64,000 bases of DNA, from contig NGZR01000001.1 of assembly GCA_002197995.1 (NCBI GenBank), positions 12,481,501 to 12,545,500 of the forward strand, given 5' to 3'. Position 1 is the stretch's first letter; every line of letters begins with the position of its first letter. The position numbers were made by a program, and so were the translations under genes. Below, in pieces: positions 11,784-25,200 of the stretch. The notes under the pieces are model-generated. The model had not been told where the DNA came from, did no database searches, and worked only from the letters and a program-made list of their open reading frames with translations. The DNA comes from Gaeumannomyces sp. JS-464 (taxonomy: Eukaryota > Ascomycota > Sordariomycetes > Magnaporthales > Magnaporthaceae).

Positions 11784-12334
11784 AGCAGAGACGCACGCAG
11801 TCCCTGGGGATGCGCAATGGCGGCAAGAAGAAGAAAAAGATAAAAGAGACAAGGACACGGGGAGCGTCGCCGCCCGCTCAATCAATTGCTATTGCACGGC
11901 TGCTGGCTTCGACTGCTGTCGAGGGAAATATGTCAGCGTCGGACGCACAAAACCGAACCGGGCTGAGCACATCTGGGGATAAATGCAGAAAATTTCAGAG
12001 TCATCACTGCAAGGGAGACGGACGGAACCATCCAAGGCTCCCTTTTTTTTTTTTTTTTTTTTTTCCTATCCCTCTTTTAACTGGTCTCAATAAAAGAAAT
12101 CTTAGGTTTCACTAACCAAGCGTGCGCACCAGCAGCTGGACGGGGCAGGGAGACCAATTTTTTTTTTTTGGCTCTGGCCACCAGCGTGCATTTGGATTTT
12201 CTGCGAGGTTGTGCGGTGCTCCGTCCAACACCCACAAACGAAGCTATTCTCGACGCTGAAATATTTTTATTTCTTCCCACGCTTTCTTTCCATCTTCGTG
12301 TCCTCCATTGTTCCACATCCAAACCAGGTACCCA
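11784..12334. promoter_or_regulatory. trpE upstream region with T22 tract
   Basis: This 551-bp stretch lies between trpE and the 3' end of the next minus-strand gene. A 22-bp T run occupies 12043-12064 and a shorter T run lies at about 12158-12169; on the trpE strand these are poly(dA) tracts of the kind that exclude nucleosomes. A TGACTCT near-match to the Gcn4/CPC1 site lies at about 11997-12003. No gene is seen. Confidence 0.4.
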
Positions 12335-12925
12335 TTAGCTCTCGATGGCAAGTGCCTTTGCTCCGACAAGCCTCCCGTCCTTGCCTCCCGTCGCCGTCAC
12401 AACCCAGTATTCGACCCGCGATGCCTTTTTTCCCGGTACACGGTAGACCCGAACGTCGTTGCCCTTGCTCGCCTCCCGGATCGCCTCGACAAGATCGCCA
12501 TACTGGCCCTGGCTGTCCCAGTCAACGGGATCCAGTATCTCAATCCCTGCCTCGGCCGGGTCCCAGTGCTCGACGAGTTTTGCAAACTCCTCTGCAAGTA
12601 GTAGCGAACAACACCGATGTGTCAGCAAGCCCAAGTCGAATGCCTGGTCACCAGAGCGGCTCCGTCAACAAAGTACATACCCTCATTCGGCAGTCCCTTC
12701 TTCCATGCTAGCGCGACGGGCACAAAAGGCTCGTCGGCATCGCTGGTGTAAAAGGCCTCCTTCGTCGCCCGGGAGATTACTGCGGGGGTCTCGATCCCGG
12801 CTTCAGTCGCCTTTAGCTCCCCCTCCAATCCCCGCCCGCTGTCGCCGTCGCCTTCGTCGGCTGTCCCTCTGAAGGGTCCGGTTGGCCTTGTTCAGGAAGT
12901 CCATGTACGCGTCGTCGGTCGCCAT
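12335..12925 (-). CDS. Conserved fungal protein of unknown function, about 167 aa, two missing bases in exon 1
   Basis: Two exons (12681-12925 and 12335-12591; intron 12592-12680, donor GTATGT) encode a small soluble acidic protein that starts MATDDAYMDFLNKANR and ends in VGAKALAIES. It resembles a family of uncharacterised proteins conserved across Pezizomycotina, with the pattern of an N-terminal DAYMxFLNKAN stretch, a central FYTSDADEPF block and LDPVDWDSQGQY near the middle of exon 2; I know no function. In exon 1 the frame moves twice near 12865-12880; adding one G to each of two G runs gives DPSEGTADEGDGDSGRG and joins both halves, and the total becomes 504 nt. There is no signal peptide or membrane segment. 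Confidence 0.75.
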
Positions 12926-13757
12926 CCTTCGTTTGCCACCTATGTCAAACCCTGGGCCTTTCCTGTCTTCGGAGGCACTCGTTCTCCGGTTGAGCAAGTC
13001 GTGGGCTACTTTCGTGAGCGTTGAGGTGTTGCGCACCGTTGCGGTCGGCCACCGGAGACCCCAGCCAGCAGGTCGAGAGCTGCAGCGCCTTGAAATGGCC
13101 TCTGGGGCACTTGATGATGATGAAATGTTCCGTACAGAGGCAGTGAGGCGTCGCGCTGGAGGTGCGACCATGTTGTTCTACAGCTGGATAGGAGGCACGC
13201 AGTACCTGGCAGATATGAGGGGAAGCAGCCAGGGAGCGAACATATGACGCAATGAGGGCGTCTGCGCCACAGATGCTGGGGTTGCACAAGTCGATGCGCC
13301 ATTGGATAAAGGACCCTCCGCTACGCACGGACTGAGCACATTGGTTGAGCAAGGCCTCGGCCATGCCGCCATGCTACTACACAGACACCCCAGTCACCTC
13401 AAGAAGGCCGGAGCAGCAAGTATCAACATAGAGCCTAGTATGATAGCAGCGCCATATTTCACAGTGCTTCATGAGTGTCACTCAAGACCACCGGTCATCT
13501 AAACATGCAAAGCAGGAGCGACCTCGCCAGCGCCAGACCATGTGGCACCGATGGATGAGTAGGCTCTTCGACGGTGGGAAATGGTCTTAATCCCATCAAA
13601 TGAATTGCTTTTGCTAAGCCCGAGGATGCTAGACGGGATTCCCTTCATGAGACCAAACCTGAACATCCAATAGCAAACCAGATCAAACCGTCGACGCCAA
13701 ATGCCAGAGGAAACAAACCCACGAAGAAGCACTTTACAAAAACCAACCGGCCAAGCC
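12926..13757. other. Intergenic between the unknown gene and rpl3
   Basis: No gene recognised in 832 bp. It combines the promoter of the gene ending at 12925 with the 3' flank of rpl3. Open frames present are short and unlike known proteins. Confidence 0.5.
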
Positions 13758-15188
13758 TTACGAGCTGGCAACAAGGTCCTTCTTGAGCGTGCCCTGGTAC
13801 TGCTTCTTCTCGGCCGGCGTTGGAACGCGCCGTGTCCGAACTCGGACGAGGTATCGATCCATTTGAGCTCGACCTTCTCCAGAGCCTTCCGCGACGTGTG
13901 GATGAACATGGACTTGCGGAGCGTCATGACACGCTTCTTGGTGCGGGGACCGAGCCCTTAACCATGACGAAGTCGTTGTTGACCTCGCCGTAGCGGACGA
14001 AGCCACCCATACTAGCCCTCAGTTAGCAAACCGGCAGCCGGGAGAGTTGGGGGAGCCAGCAAGTCGCTGCTATGGATAGGGCTCAAAACTTACGGAGTGA
14101 TCTTCTTCTTGGTGACATCAATCTCGGTCGCAGCGCTGTCCTCGGCATCACCTTTGCCGATACGGTAGACCTATGGTTGACCGAGGTACGGTGGTGGTAA
14201 CCCATCTGACCGGCACGGCGACGGTCCACTGGACGTGGGACGGATGCCAAGCACCGATACAGGCGACCTTACGCAGACCCTTGTGGGTCTTGCGCGGCAG
14301 CTTCTTAGTGCCCAACGTGAGGTGACGCCGTTGAAGCCGTGGCCCTTGGTGACGGCGATGACGTCGATCACCTCGTTCTGCTCAAAGATGGTGTCGATCG
14401 AGACGGGCTTCTCGAACAGTCCGTGGCCGAACTCGACCTTGTCGGCAACCGAGCCGCCATTGATCTGGATCTCCATCAGGTGCGCCTTTTTCTGCTTGAG
14501 CGGCGTCTTGCGGATCTGGGTGTGGCCAGCACACGCACGACGGTGCAGTACTTCTTAATGCGCTCGATCTCACGCGTGATGGATGCGCCCTTGCTCTCAG
14601 AGTGCTTCTTGGCGTACTTGGTGAAGCCTTCTTCTTGCTTTGTACCAGTTCTTGTAGAACCGACGCTTGACCTCGTCGCTCAGGTGCTGCCCACACGGTA
14701 GTGAGCGAGCGGAGCCGCGCGGTGTCTCGATGTAGCCACCAGACCAACAACGATCATCTGTAAAAGATGTTAGCCATAGGCACAAGAGCCAAGCGGGCTG
14801 CGTTGTTCGTACAGGTGGTGGTGTCATGATGGTCACGGCCTCGACAACTCCTTCTTGTGGGCTTGGCGCCGGGGCGGTCGAGGTCGCGACGATGGTCGTC
14901 ATGCCGGCCTTGTAGCCCATAGCGGCCGTCAGTGGACGGGTTTCTTGGGGTCGTCCTTGGGGAACCTAAGGTGTTGTTGCACATCCTTGTGAGCATTGCG
15001 CCATTGAATTGCTCGCTCGGTAAGAGGGGGGATAGCAGCGAAAGCATATTGAGGCAAAAGAGCCAATATCGCTGTCCCTGCTGCTTTGGTACTTACGACT
15101 TGACCCTTCCTCTGTGGCGGGCAGCCCGCTTCCTGGGCAGGAAGGCGAGCGAGCCGTGACGCGGCGCCTCATACTTACGGTGCGACAT
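13758..15188 (-). CDS. rpl3: 60S ribosomal protein L3 (uL3), heavily frame-disrupted
   Basis: The protein sits at the peptidyl-transferase centre of the large ribosomal subunit. Four exons are visible: 15097-15188, 14813-14965, 14094-14757 and 13758-14011, with introns 14966-15096, 14758-14812 and 14012-14093. The N-terminal [36 protein letters not shown], the [16 protein letters not shown] block, [37 protein letters not shown] and [12 protein letters not shown] are unmistakable but spread over all three frames. At least ten sites each lack one base, usually in GG, CC or AA. Spliced length is 1,163 nt against about 1,170-1,180 expected for a protein near 390 aa. Introns are retained, so it is not a processed pseudogene. 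A pyrimidine-rich leader precedes the start. Confidence 0.9.
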
Positions 15189-16065
15189 CTTGGTCGTCGA
15201 GTATGAGAATTTGGGGGTGTTGGCGAAAAAGAAGGACGGGGAGAAAGAAGCGAGGTCAAACAAAGAGAAAAAAAAAAAAAAAAAGTTCGCAACAAAAAGA
15301 AGCCCACCAAGCGAATTATTGTAGCGTTGTGCCCCGTGGTGTGCACTGGCAGGGAAGGTGGAGCTGTGACCTAACATGCACGTGACTGTGGCCTTTTCGT
15401 TCTGGCGGGTCTGTGGCGCAAAGCCATGTGGGCCAGTAGCCATTACTGGAAGGCGATTGATTGCCTGCCCGATCCAGCGACCTGGAACCGAACCATCTGT
15501 GACAGGATGCACGGGATTTGTCGACTGCGCCCAAGCCGCAACTCCCGCGAGGCTGTGCAATGACCTCATGGCAGCACATCCATGTGGCGAGCAACAGACG
15601 ACCTCACGCAGACACCCTGCAAAACGACACTGGCAGAATCGATTGATCCAAGTGCTAATTCCTATCCCAAAGGAAATCCTGACGCTCGAGAAAGGCTCAC
15701 ACGCCTCTAATAACTTCCAGAGCCAGCCAGAAACACAAGGATTTCATCAGGCGAACCAGGTCGACTAACCAGTCCAAAGACATCAGTGAAAAGTAACCCT
15801 AATTTTGTAATCTTGAGACTTTAAGGCAGAGTATGTGGGAATAAGGGCACAAAGCCACAGCTTTTTGATTGTACACAGCAGATACATTTCGGTGGGTCGA
15901 AATGAGTTAGGAAGAAGCAGTCACCTTGTCAAGGGTGACCTAAGGAAATGGGTAATGGACACGAATGGGACCCTTGGAATTCAAAAGTGCAAGTAGAAAG
16001 CGCAAGAATAAATAAAATCAACCATGAATATCATGGCCGTCAAGGAGAAACGAATCAATCTCGTT
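15189..16065. promoter_or_regulatory. rpl3 promoter and ssn6 3' flank
   Basis: On the minus strand a pyrimidine-rich leader containing T17 (A17 at 15268-15284 on +) lies 80-100 bp upstream of the rpl3 ATG, typical of highly expressed fungal ribosomal protein genes. The remainder to 16065 is the 3' flank of ssn6, moderately AT-rich, with no gene seen. Confidence 0.5.
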
Positions 16066-19000
16066 CTAGGAGCTCTCGACCTGGTCCATGATACCGTTCA
16101 GTCCGGCAGCGGTGGCGGAGGACTTCATCTCGCGGACGAGCTCGGGCCCGATGCTGTCCCCGGGATGATCCCGTTCTTCTTCTCATCCTCGCCGCTATCA
16201 TATAGTCCTCGTCGACATCCATCTTCCTGGCCGCACGTTCGGGCTCGTTTGTGCAGGGGGTGTGCCGCCGACGCGTGCGGTCGCTCATCTGCCTTCGTGC
16301 TGCCTCTCATCCTGGCCATATTCCTTAGGCGCGGAGCCGGCCGAAGGCCCGTCGTGCATGATGTTCTGCATCTGAGACGGGCCTTGCTGCATCGGCGGCA
16401 AGTGATTCGGGGGAATGCATGAGCAGGAGGGTGGTGTGCGGCCTCAGACGGATGGTAGTTATCACTGGCATGCCGCTGCTCATCTACGCGGCGCATCTCA
16501 TCCGCCCTTCTTTGATCCTCTGCACGCCTTTGGTCCTCCATGCGCCGCTGGTCTTCAAACCTGCGCGCCTCAGACGAGTTACGACGATACGGCTCTCGGT
16601 CTCGAGGCGGGGTCGACGGTCGACGGTGACGAAGATCGTCGAGCCTGGCCCGGTTCTCTTCAGATGCAGGCTTCTTAACCGAGGCAGCATCGTCCTCCCA
16701 TTCCCGCATCCTCTTGGGTCCGACAGAGGGAGGGCGGTCATGGTCGCGATGCATCGTTGGATCCTGGCCCATTGAGGGAGGGGGCGGGGTCGTCCCGCCC
16801 ATCCACGCCACTAGGTCCCGCAGCATCCGGGAGAGGGGATAAGGAGGCTGGTGCTGGGGATAAGCGGACTTGGGTGAAGGCATACGGTTATCGTGCGTCT
16901 GACGCTGGTCGATTCTGGGACTGTTGGTCCTGTGGAAACCCATGATGGCCGCGGGGCAGGCGCGCCCATTGATGCGTTCTCGGGCATGCTATGATGATTG
17001 GGATTCCGGATCATGCCCAAGACCTGCTGCTGCTGCTGCTGCGACTGGCGCTGCTGAGGCGGCGGCGGTGCCTGATGGGGAGGCGGTTGCTGCGACGGCT
17101 GCTGCGCCTGTTGTTGCTGCGCCGAGGTAGCGGGTAGTGACCCGGAGGAGGCGATGGCCCGCGAGGGGGCTCGGGGCCGGGGCCTTGGCGGCCTTGCTCG
17201 GAGGATAGTGTCTCATAGGGGGCTGCTCCTGCCGAGGGCTGGGCTGTCGAGGCGGGGGAGGACCCCGAAATGGCTCCCGCTGTTGCTCGTAAGGGTTCGG
17301 CGGTTGCGGCGGCGGATTGACATCAGAGAGGCGAGGCCAGTTGGCCGGCCCGTTCAGCGGAGGTCCGTTTTGCTGCTGCGGAGGTGGATGACCCGAAGCG
17401 CCACCCCATTGCGGCCAGGAGGCCCAGAGGCCTGGTAAGACTGCGGATGCATATCTGTCGGGATCGGCGCGCTGACCGGCTGAGAACCGTTGCTCTGACC
17501 AGTCCGCAGGAGCTGCAGTCGAGCCTTGATATGTGGGTTACTCGGGTCAAGATCAGCCGCTCTCGTGTATGCATCGAGAGCATCGCTGACTTGGTTGTTG
17601 CACGATTCGTACTGTACCACTGCGATTAGCTGCCGATTCGCCACAACTGCCGTTCGATTGTCAAACAATACCAAGTTTGCGTGCGGGGAAAACGCTTACC
17701 AAAGTGCCGAGATCATACCAAACCTCAGAGATGTATGGGTTGAGCCGGATGGCACGCGAGTAGGCATCCAAGGCGTCGCGGTACTGGTTGATCTGATAGT
17801 AGAGCACTCCAATGGAGCACCAGAACGTGGGATTACGACCGTCACGGTAGACGGCTTGCTGATACGCCTCGTATGCCTTGGGGTACTTTTGCTGCGACAT
17901 GTAGCACCTTCCAAGAAGGTACCAGCTCTGGGCGTCATTGGCCTCTGGGTCGCTATGATCAGCAACCGGCACGACATACGATGCATTGGACATTAACCAG
18001 ATGTTTCTTACCGGCAGCGACAGATTTCTCAAGATACTCGATGGCCCTCTCTTGGCTCTGGAAGCTGCTGCTTTGGTTGTGGTGGAGCCAGCCGAGCTGC
18101 TGCAAAACTTTTGCGTGGTTGGGCTCACGCTCAAGAACGCGTAGGTACGCAGCCTTTGCGTTGTCGTACTGCAGGTCATCGGACGACATCAGCAATCTGC
18201 TACAGGCCACCCATACAGATGAGGGAAACACCGTTTGACTTACATCCTTCTGCTGCTCGTGGACATGTCCGATTTGGAACCAGATATCCTCTTCCGTGAG
18301 CGGCAGTGGGGGTGAGTGAACAATGTATTTGAAGCACTGCGACCCAGCTAGTTAGTACACGCACAAGAAGGATGCATCGTTGCCCGGCACTCACCTCAAG
18401 ACTCTGGTTGAACTTGGACTGCTGCTTGTAGATGATCCCAAGTCGGAAGTAGATCTCGTTGGCCTTTTCGAAGTCCGGCTGCATTTGCATCACGGACGAG
18501 AAGGCCTCCTCGGCATGATCCAGCGAGCCATAGCGATCATAGAGGATGCCGATGCCATACCAAAGCTTGGGGTCCTGACAAGCAGTGAAGCGATGTCAGC
18601 AAGACATGTCTATCGTTTCCCCTTATCCTGTGAACGGAGGGCATGTTCCAGAGTCGTTGTGGACAGCAAAAGCACATACCCTTGGCTTCGGTAGGTTCAT
18701 GAGTGCGTTCTGGTAGGCACTATAAGCCTGCTGGAGATCGTCAATCATCAAATAACAATGACCTAGACGGCGAGGACAAAATACGTTAGCAACTAGCCCG
18801 CTGGACAGGGGTGGGTTGACGCCGGGCATGCGCCGGGGGGCGAGGAGCGGAATCCCATACCCAGACTCCCCCAGGCTTCGCCATTCTGCGGATCCAGCTT
18901 AAGGATCGCGTTCAGGAATTCGCAAGCCTTGGAGAACTCTTCCTTGGTCCTCAAGATGAGACTCATCGCGTTCATGGCGGGAATCGATTGCGGGTTGATG

Positions 19001-19297
19001 CTCAGGGCGCGCTCGTAGGCGTTCATGGCCTCCTCCAGGTTACCGAGGAGCTCCGACAGGCTGCCTGTAACAGAGTGTGAGTTGCGTATGTCTAGCTGGG
19101 TGAAGCCAATATACTGGAGACCGCGATGGCAGTGGCATACCTATTTGCATCCAAACACCTTCGGTGGCCTCGGCCATGCGACGCGACGGCGATATGAAGG
19201 AGGGGGCACCGGCAGGCACAGAGCCAGGCGGGATGGGCGCCCCTGGGCCATGGTGCATTTGCACCGACATCGGTGGAGATGGGCGATGTGCCGCCAT
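16066..19297 (-). CDS. ssn6: Cyc8/Ssn6-type TPR transcriptional corepressor, C-terminal region frame-broken
   Basis: This is the TPR subunit of the Tup1-Cyc8 general corepressor, acting in the nucleus through DNA-bound repressors. Introns lie at 19065-19140, 18763-18860, 18575-18679, 18337-18394, 18169-18243, 17953-18011 and 17612-17699. The exons encode about ten TPR units, including WYGIGILYDRYGSLDHAEEA, IWFQIGHVHEQQ, QSWYLLGRCYMSQQKYPKAY and FWCSIGVLYYQINQYRDAL, with the spacing of Ssn6. A Pro/Gln-rich region with a CAG tract (about 17000-17140) and a charged DRE/RR-repeat tail follow, ending ESS at 16066. The TPR part is clean except for one base missing at the exon 6/7 junction. The tail changes frame several times (near 17410, 17150, 16410 and 16200-16300). 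The start is ATG 19297; an ATG at 19321 is also in frame. Confidence 0.88.
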
Positions 19298-22200
19298 CGC
19301 GGTTGCCGACAAGGAAATCAAGAATCTAGGCGGTCCTCCCAGCCACCCTCGATCCCAAACGATACGTCTTGCTGACGGTCCGCCCTATGTTTTTTTTTTA
19401 TAACCCGACAAGGATGCGATCAAGTCGGCGCGCGCGTCGGCGTTGTGTCTGCCGGGGCGATTGATGGGTGGGAATTACTTTGTCGGTATCGATAGGCGAC
19501 TTCGAATTCAGGTTGGGCCACGTCACGTTGATAGAATTAGAAAGAATGAAAAAGAGAAGATCTCGTGGCGGATTGATGATGCTGGGCGGCGTGAAGCAAG
19601 AGCGCGGGATCGTGGGCACCGCAAGCCACGAGCGCGGCAAACAAGGGACACAAGGGCGGGAGCGAGGCCGTTGAGTGGGAAGAAAGGCAATCCAAAAAAG
19701 ACAAAGTAAAAGGCAGTGCAGGGAAACAAGTCGCCTTTGTAATGGTCGATGATGCGATGTGAATACAACCCGACGACTTAACTTGCTTTGGTGCGAAGAA
19801 TGGCGGCGCGCTGTGAAAAGACAGTTGCGCAGGGGGACGATAGCATGGAGGAAGAGAAAAAAATAAAGAGAGGCAGAGGATGGGAAGGAGGAGGAAAGCG
19901 CCGTGGAGAGAGGAACGACGACGGGGAAAACTGGCAGCCGCTCAAAAAGGCCGCCCCTCAAAAAAGGAAAGTCCCCTTACCCAGGCAGGCGACCGACATT
20001 CCCTCCCATTTTAGTCTGAAGAGCAGCCGACATAACAGCCACGCCTCGGGGTGGTCCGTCCACCCTCCCATCATGGGTCCCACTTTTATAGGATATGCGG
20101 TGGAACTTCCGAGGAACGGACACGGGACGATCTAGCGAATTAGGTAATGTGCTTCGTTGGCGGGTCTGTTCGGATGCTGCCACTGCAAGTCACGTTTAAA
20201 GATAAAGCTTATGACAAAGACAGGTGCCTGGTCTGCCTGGCCTCCTTGGCTGGCGTTTCGATGAAGGGGGACGGAGACGGAACAGGGAGTGGAGTCCCCC
20301 AACACAAGGCAAAGGCGCAGCCCCGTGTGTTTTTTAGTGAAAGCGAAAAGCGAGAGCGCATTACAAGTGACCGACGCTATATAAATAATTGTCATGGAGT
20401 TGGTTGGGCCAAATACTCGTGCCCCTCCCCCTCCGTTTATTCGACCCCAGGCACCGTCTAGCCAAATTCCCACGACGTGAGCCCTGTCGCCCACTTTTAG
20501 TTCGAATCCCTACCAGTATCCCTCTGTTTGTCGTCAACGTCATGGACCACCACGTCCTTTCTATTCGTCGATGACGCGGCCTGGCTGCAGCGTTGGACAT
20601 GTATCAATGGCGACTCCTTCTTTATTGTGCTCCTTGTCCCATCTTACCTAGGTACCAGGTAGGTGTCCAGTAGTTTTATGGTCTGCTTCTGCTGCAACCC
20701 GTTCCCGGGAAGGTCCAGGTGTAAGGACAACAATTGAGCACACTGGAATCATATGTCGCAGTGCAAAGAAGCCTTCGTAACTCTCCCCTTCTCCTTTTCC
20801 GGTCCCTTCGCAAGTATGCGTTTAGGAATCTCATCTTGTCTGTACCTATTTGCCACAGCTAGCTCAACTGGTCGTCCAAAAGCCAGGCACCGCCATCAAG
20901 ACGTTTAAGAGTCGGTAAGTGATCAGCTTGGACGCGACGACAAGACAACATGTACCAGCGCTGATGGGTCCCATATATAATAGCATCAACAGTCTAGTAC
21001 ACTATCAGAAGCCCAGCAGGGATAGGACAAATAAGAAGGCTATGGAAGGTAAAGTTTATAGTGAGGGGAAAAGAAAAAAAAAAAAAAAAAAAGAAGAAGA
21101 GGAAGCAAAAAAAAAGTATATAAGAAAAAGGAGAGGTCGCAATGCAACCAGCCCCTTTACGCGCGCTGTTCAATGTCGCGTTATAAAGGTGAGAGAGCAC
21201 GACGAAGCCCATCTCCATGTTTTCGGCGCACCAGGATTCTGCTTGACAGAGAGGACGTGCACGTGGTGTCGCGTGGGGGCATGGGTTGGTTCCCCAACAC
21301 TTTCCTAGGAGAACATGTAGCCTTTTCTCCGCACAAAGCCCGTCGCCTGAGGTTGGCGAGTGTGGTACCGCACCCAGCATGTCTGTGTCATCTCACCTCA
21401 GGTCAGGCTGCATTTGATCAGGTTGTTTCTCTTCGCCAGGGCAGATCCCCGCAGGATACACATGTTCCAAAGTGCTGGCGCCTATCGTTCCCGTTTCATC
21501 CCAACTTTGCTGCCCGCGGGCGACGGCAATCAGTCAGCCAGATGCCACGTACCGGACTGGTCGGGTTAATGTGTGGGCAGGAGGGAGGGGATGGGGGATT
21601 GATGGATTGCGTCGTCTGTAATGCGGTGAATGGAGAGGTGCGCGTGCTCGCGGGCGATTCGATCCATCATACCGTGCTTCTCTCTCGGCGGAGCAGAGAG
21701 GAAGAGGGAGTGAAATGACAATCTGATGTGCTTGCACAACACAATCCGAAAGAATATCCCAAGAGGAAAAATCTCGCTCATATACTCAATACACGCTTTG
21801 GCAAACATCAGCCCCCCGGAGACGGCTCGTGTGCGTCGACAAGAAATGGGGCTTTGTCGGGCCTACTCAAGCTCCGGAGCCTCCGCCTAAATGCCCGCCC
21901 CCCTCAAAAGAAAAAAAAAAAAAAGGAAGAAGAAAAAAAGAAGAAAAGTTGGCTGCCCACCCACACCCGCGTGCATGCATCGTATCGTCAGCGCATGCTA
22001 GCTTTCTGGGTGCTGAGGGTTGGAGCCGAGGGCCGGGGGTGATCTCTCAAGGGGGTTATCTGAGACCAGCACACCCTCACTGGGCCAGGTCGGCGCACCA
22101 AAGGGAGACGGCAACGCCATAACCCTGCCGTGCAGCGTTAGCGGTGGAGTGCCAGCCAAGGGTGGCGACCTGCTGGGAGCACGGCCGTTGACCATTTCAA

Positions 22201-25200
22201 CGCGCGTGGACGACCACGGACTCCAGATGTACCATGCCCGGTGATACCGAGAGGCAGCCTCTGAGGCACTCGAACAAGGCGAGTGTGAACCAAAGGGCAT
22301 TGTGTCTTGCAAGCGTTAGCCTACTGAAAAACCATCACCAGCCACAGTTCCTTTTCGGCCAGCAGTCCCGCAACATCAGAATTTGACGACCGGGACTGCT
22401 GTCTCAGGGATCTCGGACCAAAAGGCGATCTCAGACTCGTGAATTTGTCGTACAAAACATGTGCGCTGCTGCCGACTGGCTCACCATCTCATTATCGCCA
22501 GCTCCATGCCATCAGGATGCACTTTTTTATCACCATCTTGTTTTCCCCCGTACCACCCCTTCCTCCTCACCTATCTTTATCACGTCCGTAACTTCCGCAC
22601 TCCACGGGCCACTGCAAACTCTTGTCCTCCCACTCGGTTCGGGGCAAACATTTGGATCGTGCCATCAAGCCGCAGCATATATAACCTAAACCCGGACAAG
22701 TTTATATAAATAGAGAGGTATGCATCATTCTCGATTTGAATTTTTCTTTTCGTCGGCACATTCCGTTGATGAAAGCGTAGCACGGAGCTTGATCAGTCCA
22801 GGGGTTTTCCGCTTAACCCGGCACGGCACCCCTAGCAACGCACTGACGCCAGCGTTACGTTCCCTGCGAGAGTGTGGTTGAAACTGCCCAAGTGGGCTTC
22901 ATCAAAAGTCGAGGGTTGCAGCCGGCGACGATTGCTAAGTTGGGATGGGCACGCAACTTTCCCGCGCGGCGTGATTATCTGCTAGCATAATTCATCACCC
23001 GCTGCCCTTTCATGGCTGAATGAATCTCGTGAGTGAGAACGGAAGAAAAGAAAAAAAAAAAAAAGACCGGGCGCTTCATCGATCAAGTCAAAAAAGCGCC
23101 GATGCGGCCCGACGTGGGATTTCGAGAGATGACGGACGACGGTCTCAACAGAGGGAGCCACGACGTATAGCAATGACTCGTCGTCCACCCGGGATGGAGT
23201 CCTGACCCTCGGTCCATATTGGTTGATGGTGTGAGGCGGCGGGAAGGACGAACGCTCGGCCGTGCCTGTGGATGATGCATCCAATCGAGCAGCATTTACC
23301 GATGGAATAGCCCTGGGAGGTGACGCCAACCACCGAGGCCTAAAAGGCAGCCAGACGAGGGGATGATGAAACAAACAGAGTTCTAGAAGCCTGCCGGACT
23401 GCAGGCAAGGCACAGACAGACACGAGACGGGTGATTTTATAGTTCGTCCTATCCGCGAGGTTATGCAACAGCCTGTTTCCCGGGCGCTTCCCCCCACCCC
23501 CGAGAAAGTTGGGCTTTTTTTTTTTTTTTGCCTGGGAGGATGGATGTCCTTGTTTCCGCCGCTCCTGCAGCTCCTGAGGCGGCCAGGTGGCTGACTTGGC
23601 TGGCTGGCGGATTATGCTGTGGTGTGGGCATTCCGGCGTATTATTTAGCCACTTCATCTCCAAATTGCGGGTTTGCGACCTCTGGTCGGTTCGGGGCTTG
23701 GCGGCTCGCTGTGGAGCGCCACCAAAGTGCTTGCAAGGCAGGCGCCCTCATATCCACGGTGCCACCCACCCACCCACCTGCACTCAGCAGCGAGGGAGGG
23801 TGGGAGGGGAAGGAGACGGAGGATCCAAACTCGCTGCAAGCTCCCCCAGATTAATTGAATCAAACGCAGACGGGGGTGTGGCTCAGGTTCTTTGAGCAGA
23901 TCTACCGACCAGCCCACCGTTGGGAGCCACCTGTGGTCATTTCGACCGAGACCCAGGAGATCAAATAAAAGGGGGGTGTGTGGAGCGGAAAACTCAAGGG
24001 ACAGCAGAAAAATCTCGACCAAAGAGCCGCCCAGAACACCCCCGTGCCCCCCAGCCACGTCGATTTTTTTTTTTCCCGATCGCAAGTCATTTCTCGGGCG
24101 GGCGGGCGGACAGTGCTGATAGCATCATCAGGCACGTAGTCGGCTTGTTTGCCAAGCATGTCCGACCGACCTATCCGCAGGAGTATTGTCGTAAGCAGTC
24201 CTGGAACCTGGCGGGGGGCCTCACGGGAGCCGGCATTTCTCAGTCATGGCCACGAAAGGTGCCCGCCAGCAACGGAGGCAGTCTCGCGCAGCCACGGTGG
24301 TTGCCGCGGCTTCGGGATTGTGCAATAATTGCCTTGACCACAATGGTGGCGCCCCGATCTTTGGGGCAATCAAATGATCGATGTGGCAGGCCTGGCAGGC
24401 ACTGCAGGGTGTCAGCTCGGGTGCTGGGGTAGGTCGGCCGGGCCTGGGCAAAGAAGCATGGAAGGGCAGGCTTTTGCGCGCGCCCGTGTCATTTTTGGTT
24501 CGTGACCCTGTTTGCTGACAAAGGCCCTCCCCGCCGTCCTCCATCGTGCCATCATTTCCCGTCGGGACGAGCTGGGGGTGTGGTGATGGGTGGCCGGAAG
24601 CGATCTCTTGTTTCGTCTGGTTACTTTCCGGATGGCTGGCGCAGGCCATTTTGCCCACCCGCCATCCGTCCGCCCATGCCTATCTAGGTAGGCAGGCGCC
24701 TGGCGTCCTGAGGGTGGCGACCAAAACATCAAACGGCGGCCAGTCGAGATGCGAACGCTGCATATGTAATGACCTTTTCCCGCTGTGCCGAGACGAGGCC
24801 AGCTTGGCCAGATGGTGCCCACGACGGGCGACTCATGCTTGTGCGAACCCCTAACCGCAACTACCAATCGCCTTTCGCAAATGCCACGATTCACACATCC
24901 GGAGTGCGTCTGCATATCCGGCGTCATCAAAGGTGCCCGCCCGGCTATCTCACGGGAGACTGGCAGCGACTGGCTGTTTTGTATTTCGCGCCGCTTGCGA
25001 TCGCACGCGGCCATCAGCACGGCCCATTGCTGGCCTCGGGCTATCACAGGGCCGCCGGCTCTGTGGTGTCCCTTCCTTGCTTGCTTCTTTGTTGGGTGTG
25101 CGGTGTGCGCAAAGGGTGTTTAGGGGAGGGGTGTCTGCTGGCAAAACCCCCCTGGGAAATGCCGGCCGCCACTCACAGGCCACAAACACGATGCAGTCAA

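Noticed and set aside
20500..20530. GTTCGAATCCC, resembling a tRNA T-loop
   Set aside because: The flanks do not pair as a T-stem and no other tRNA arms are present.
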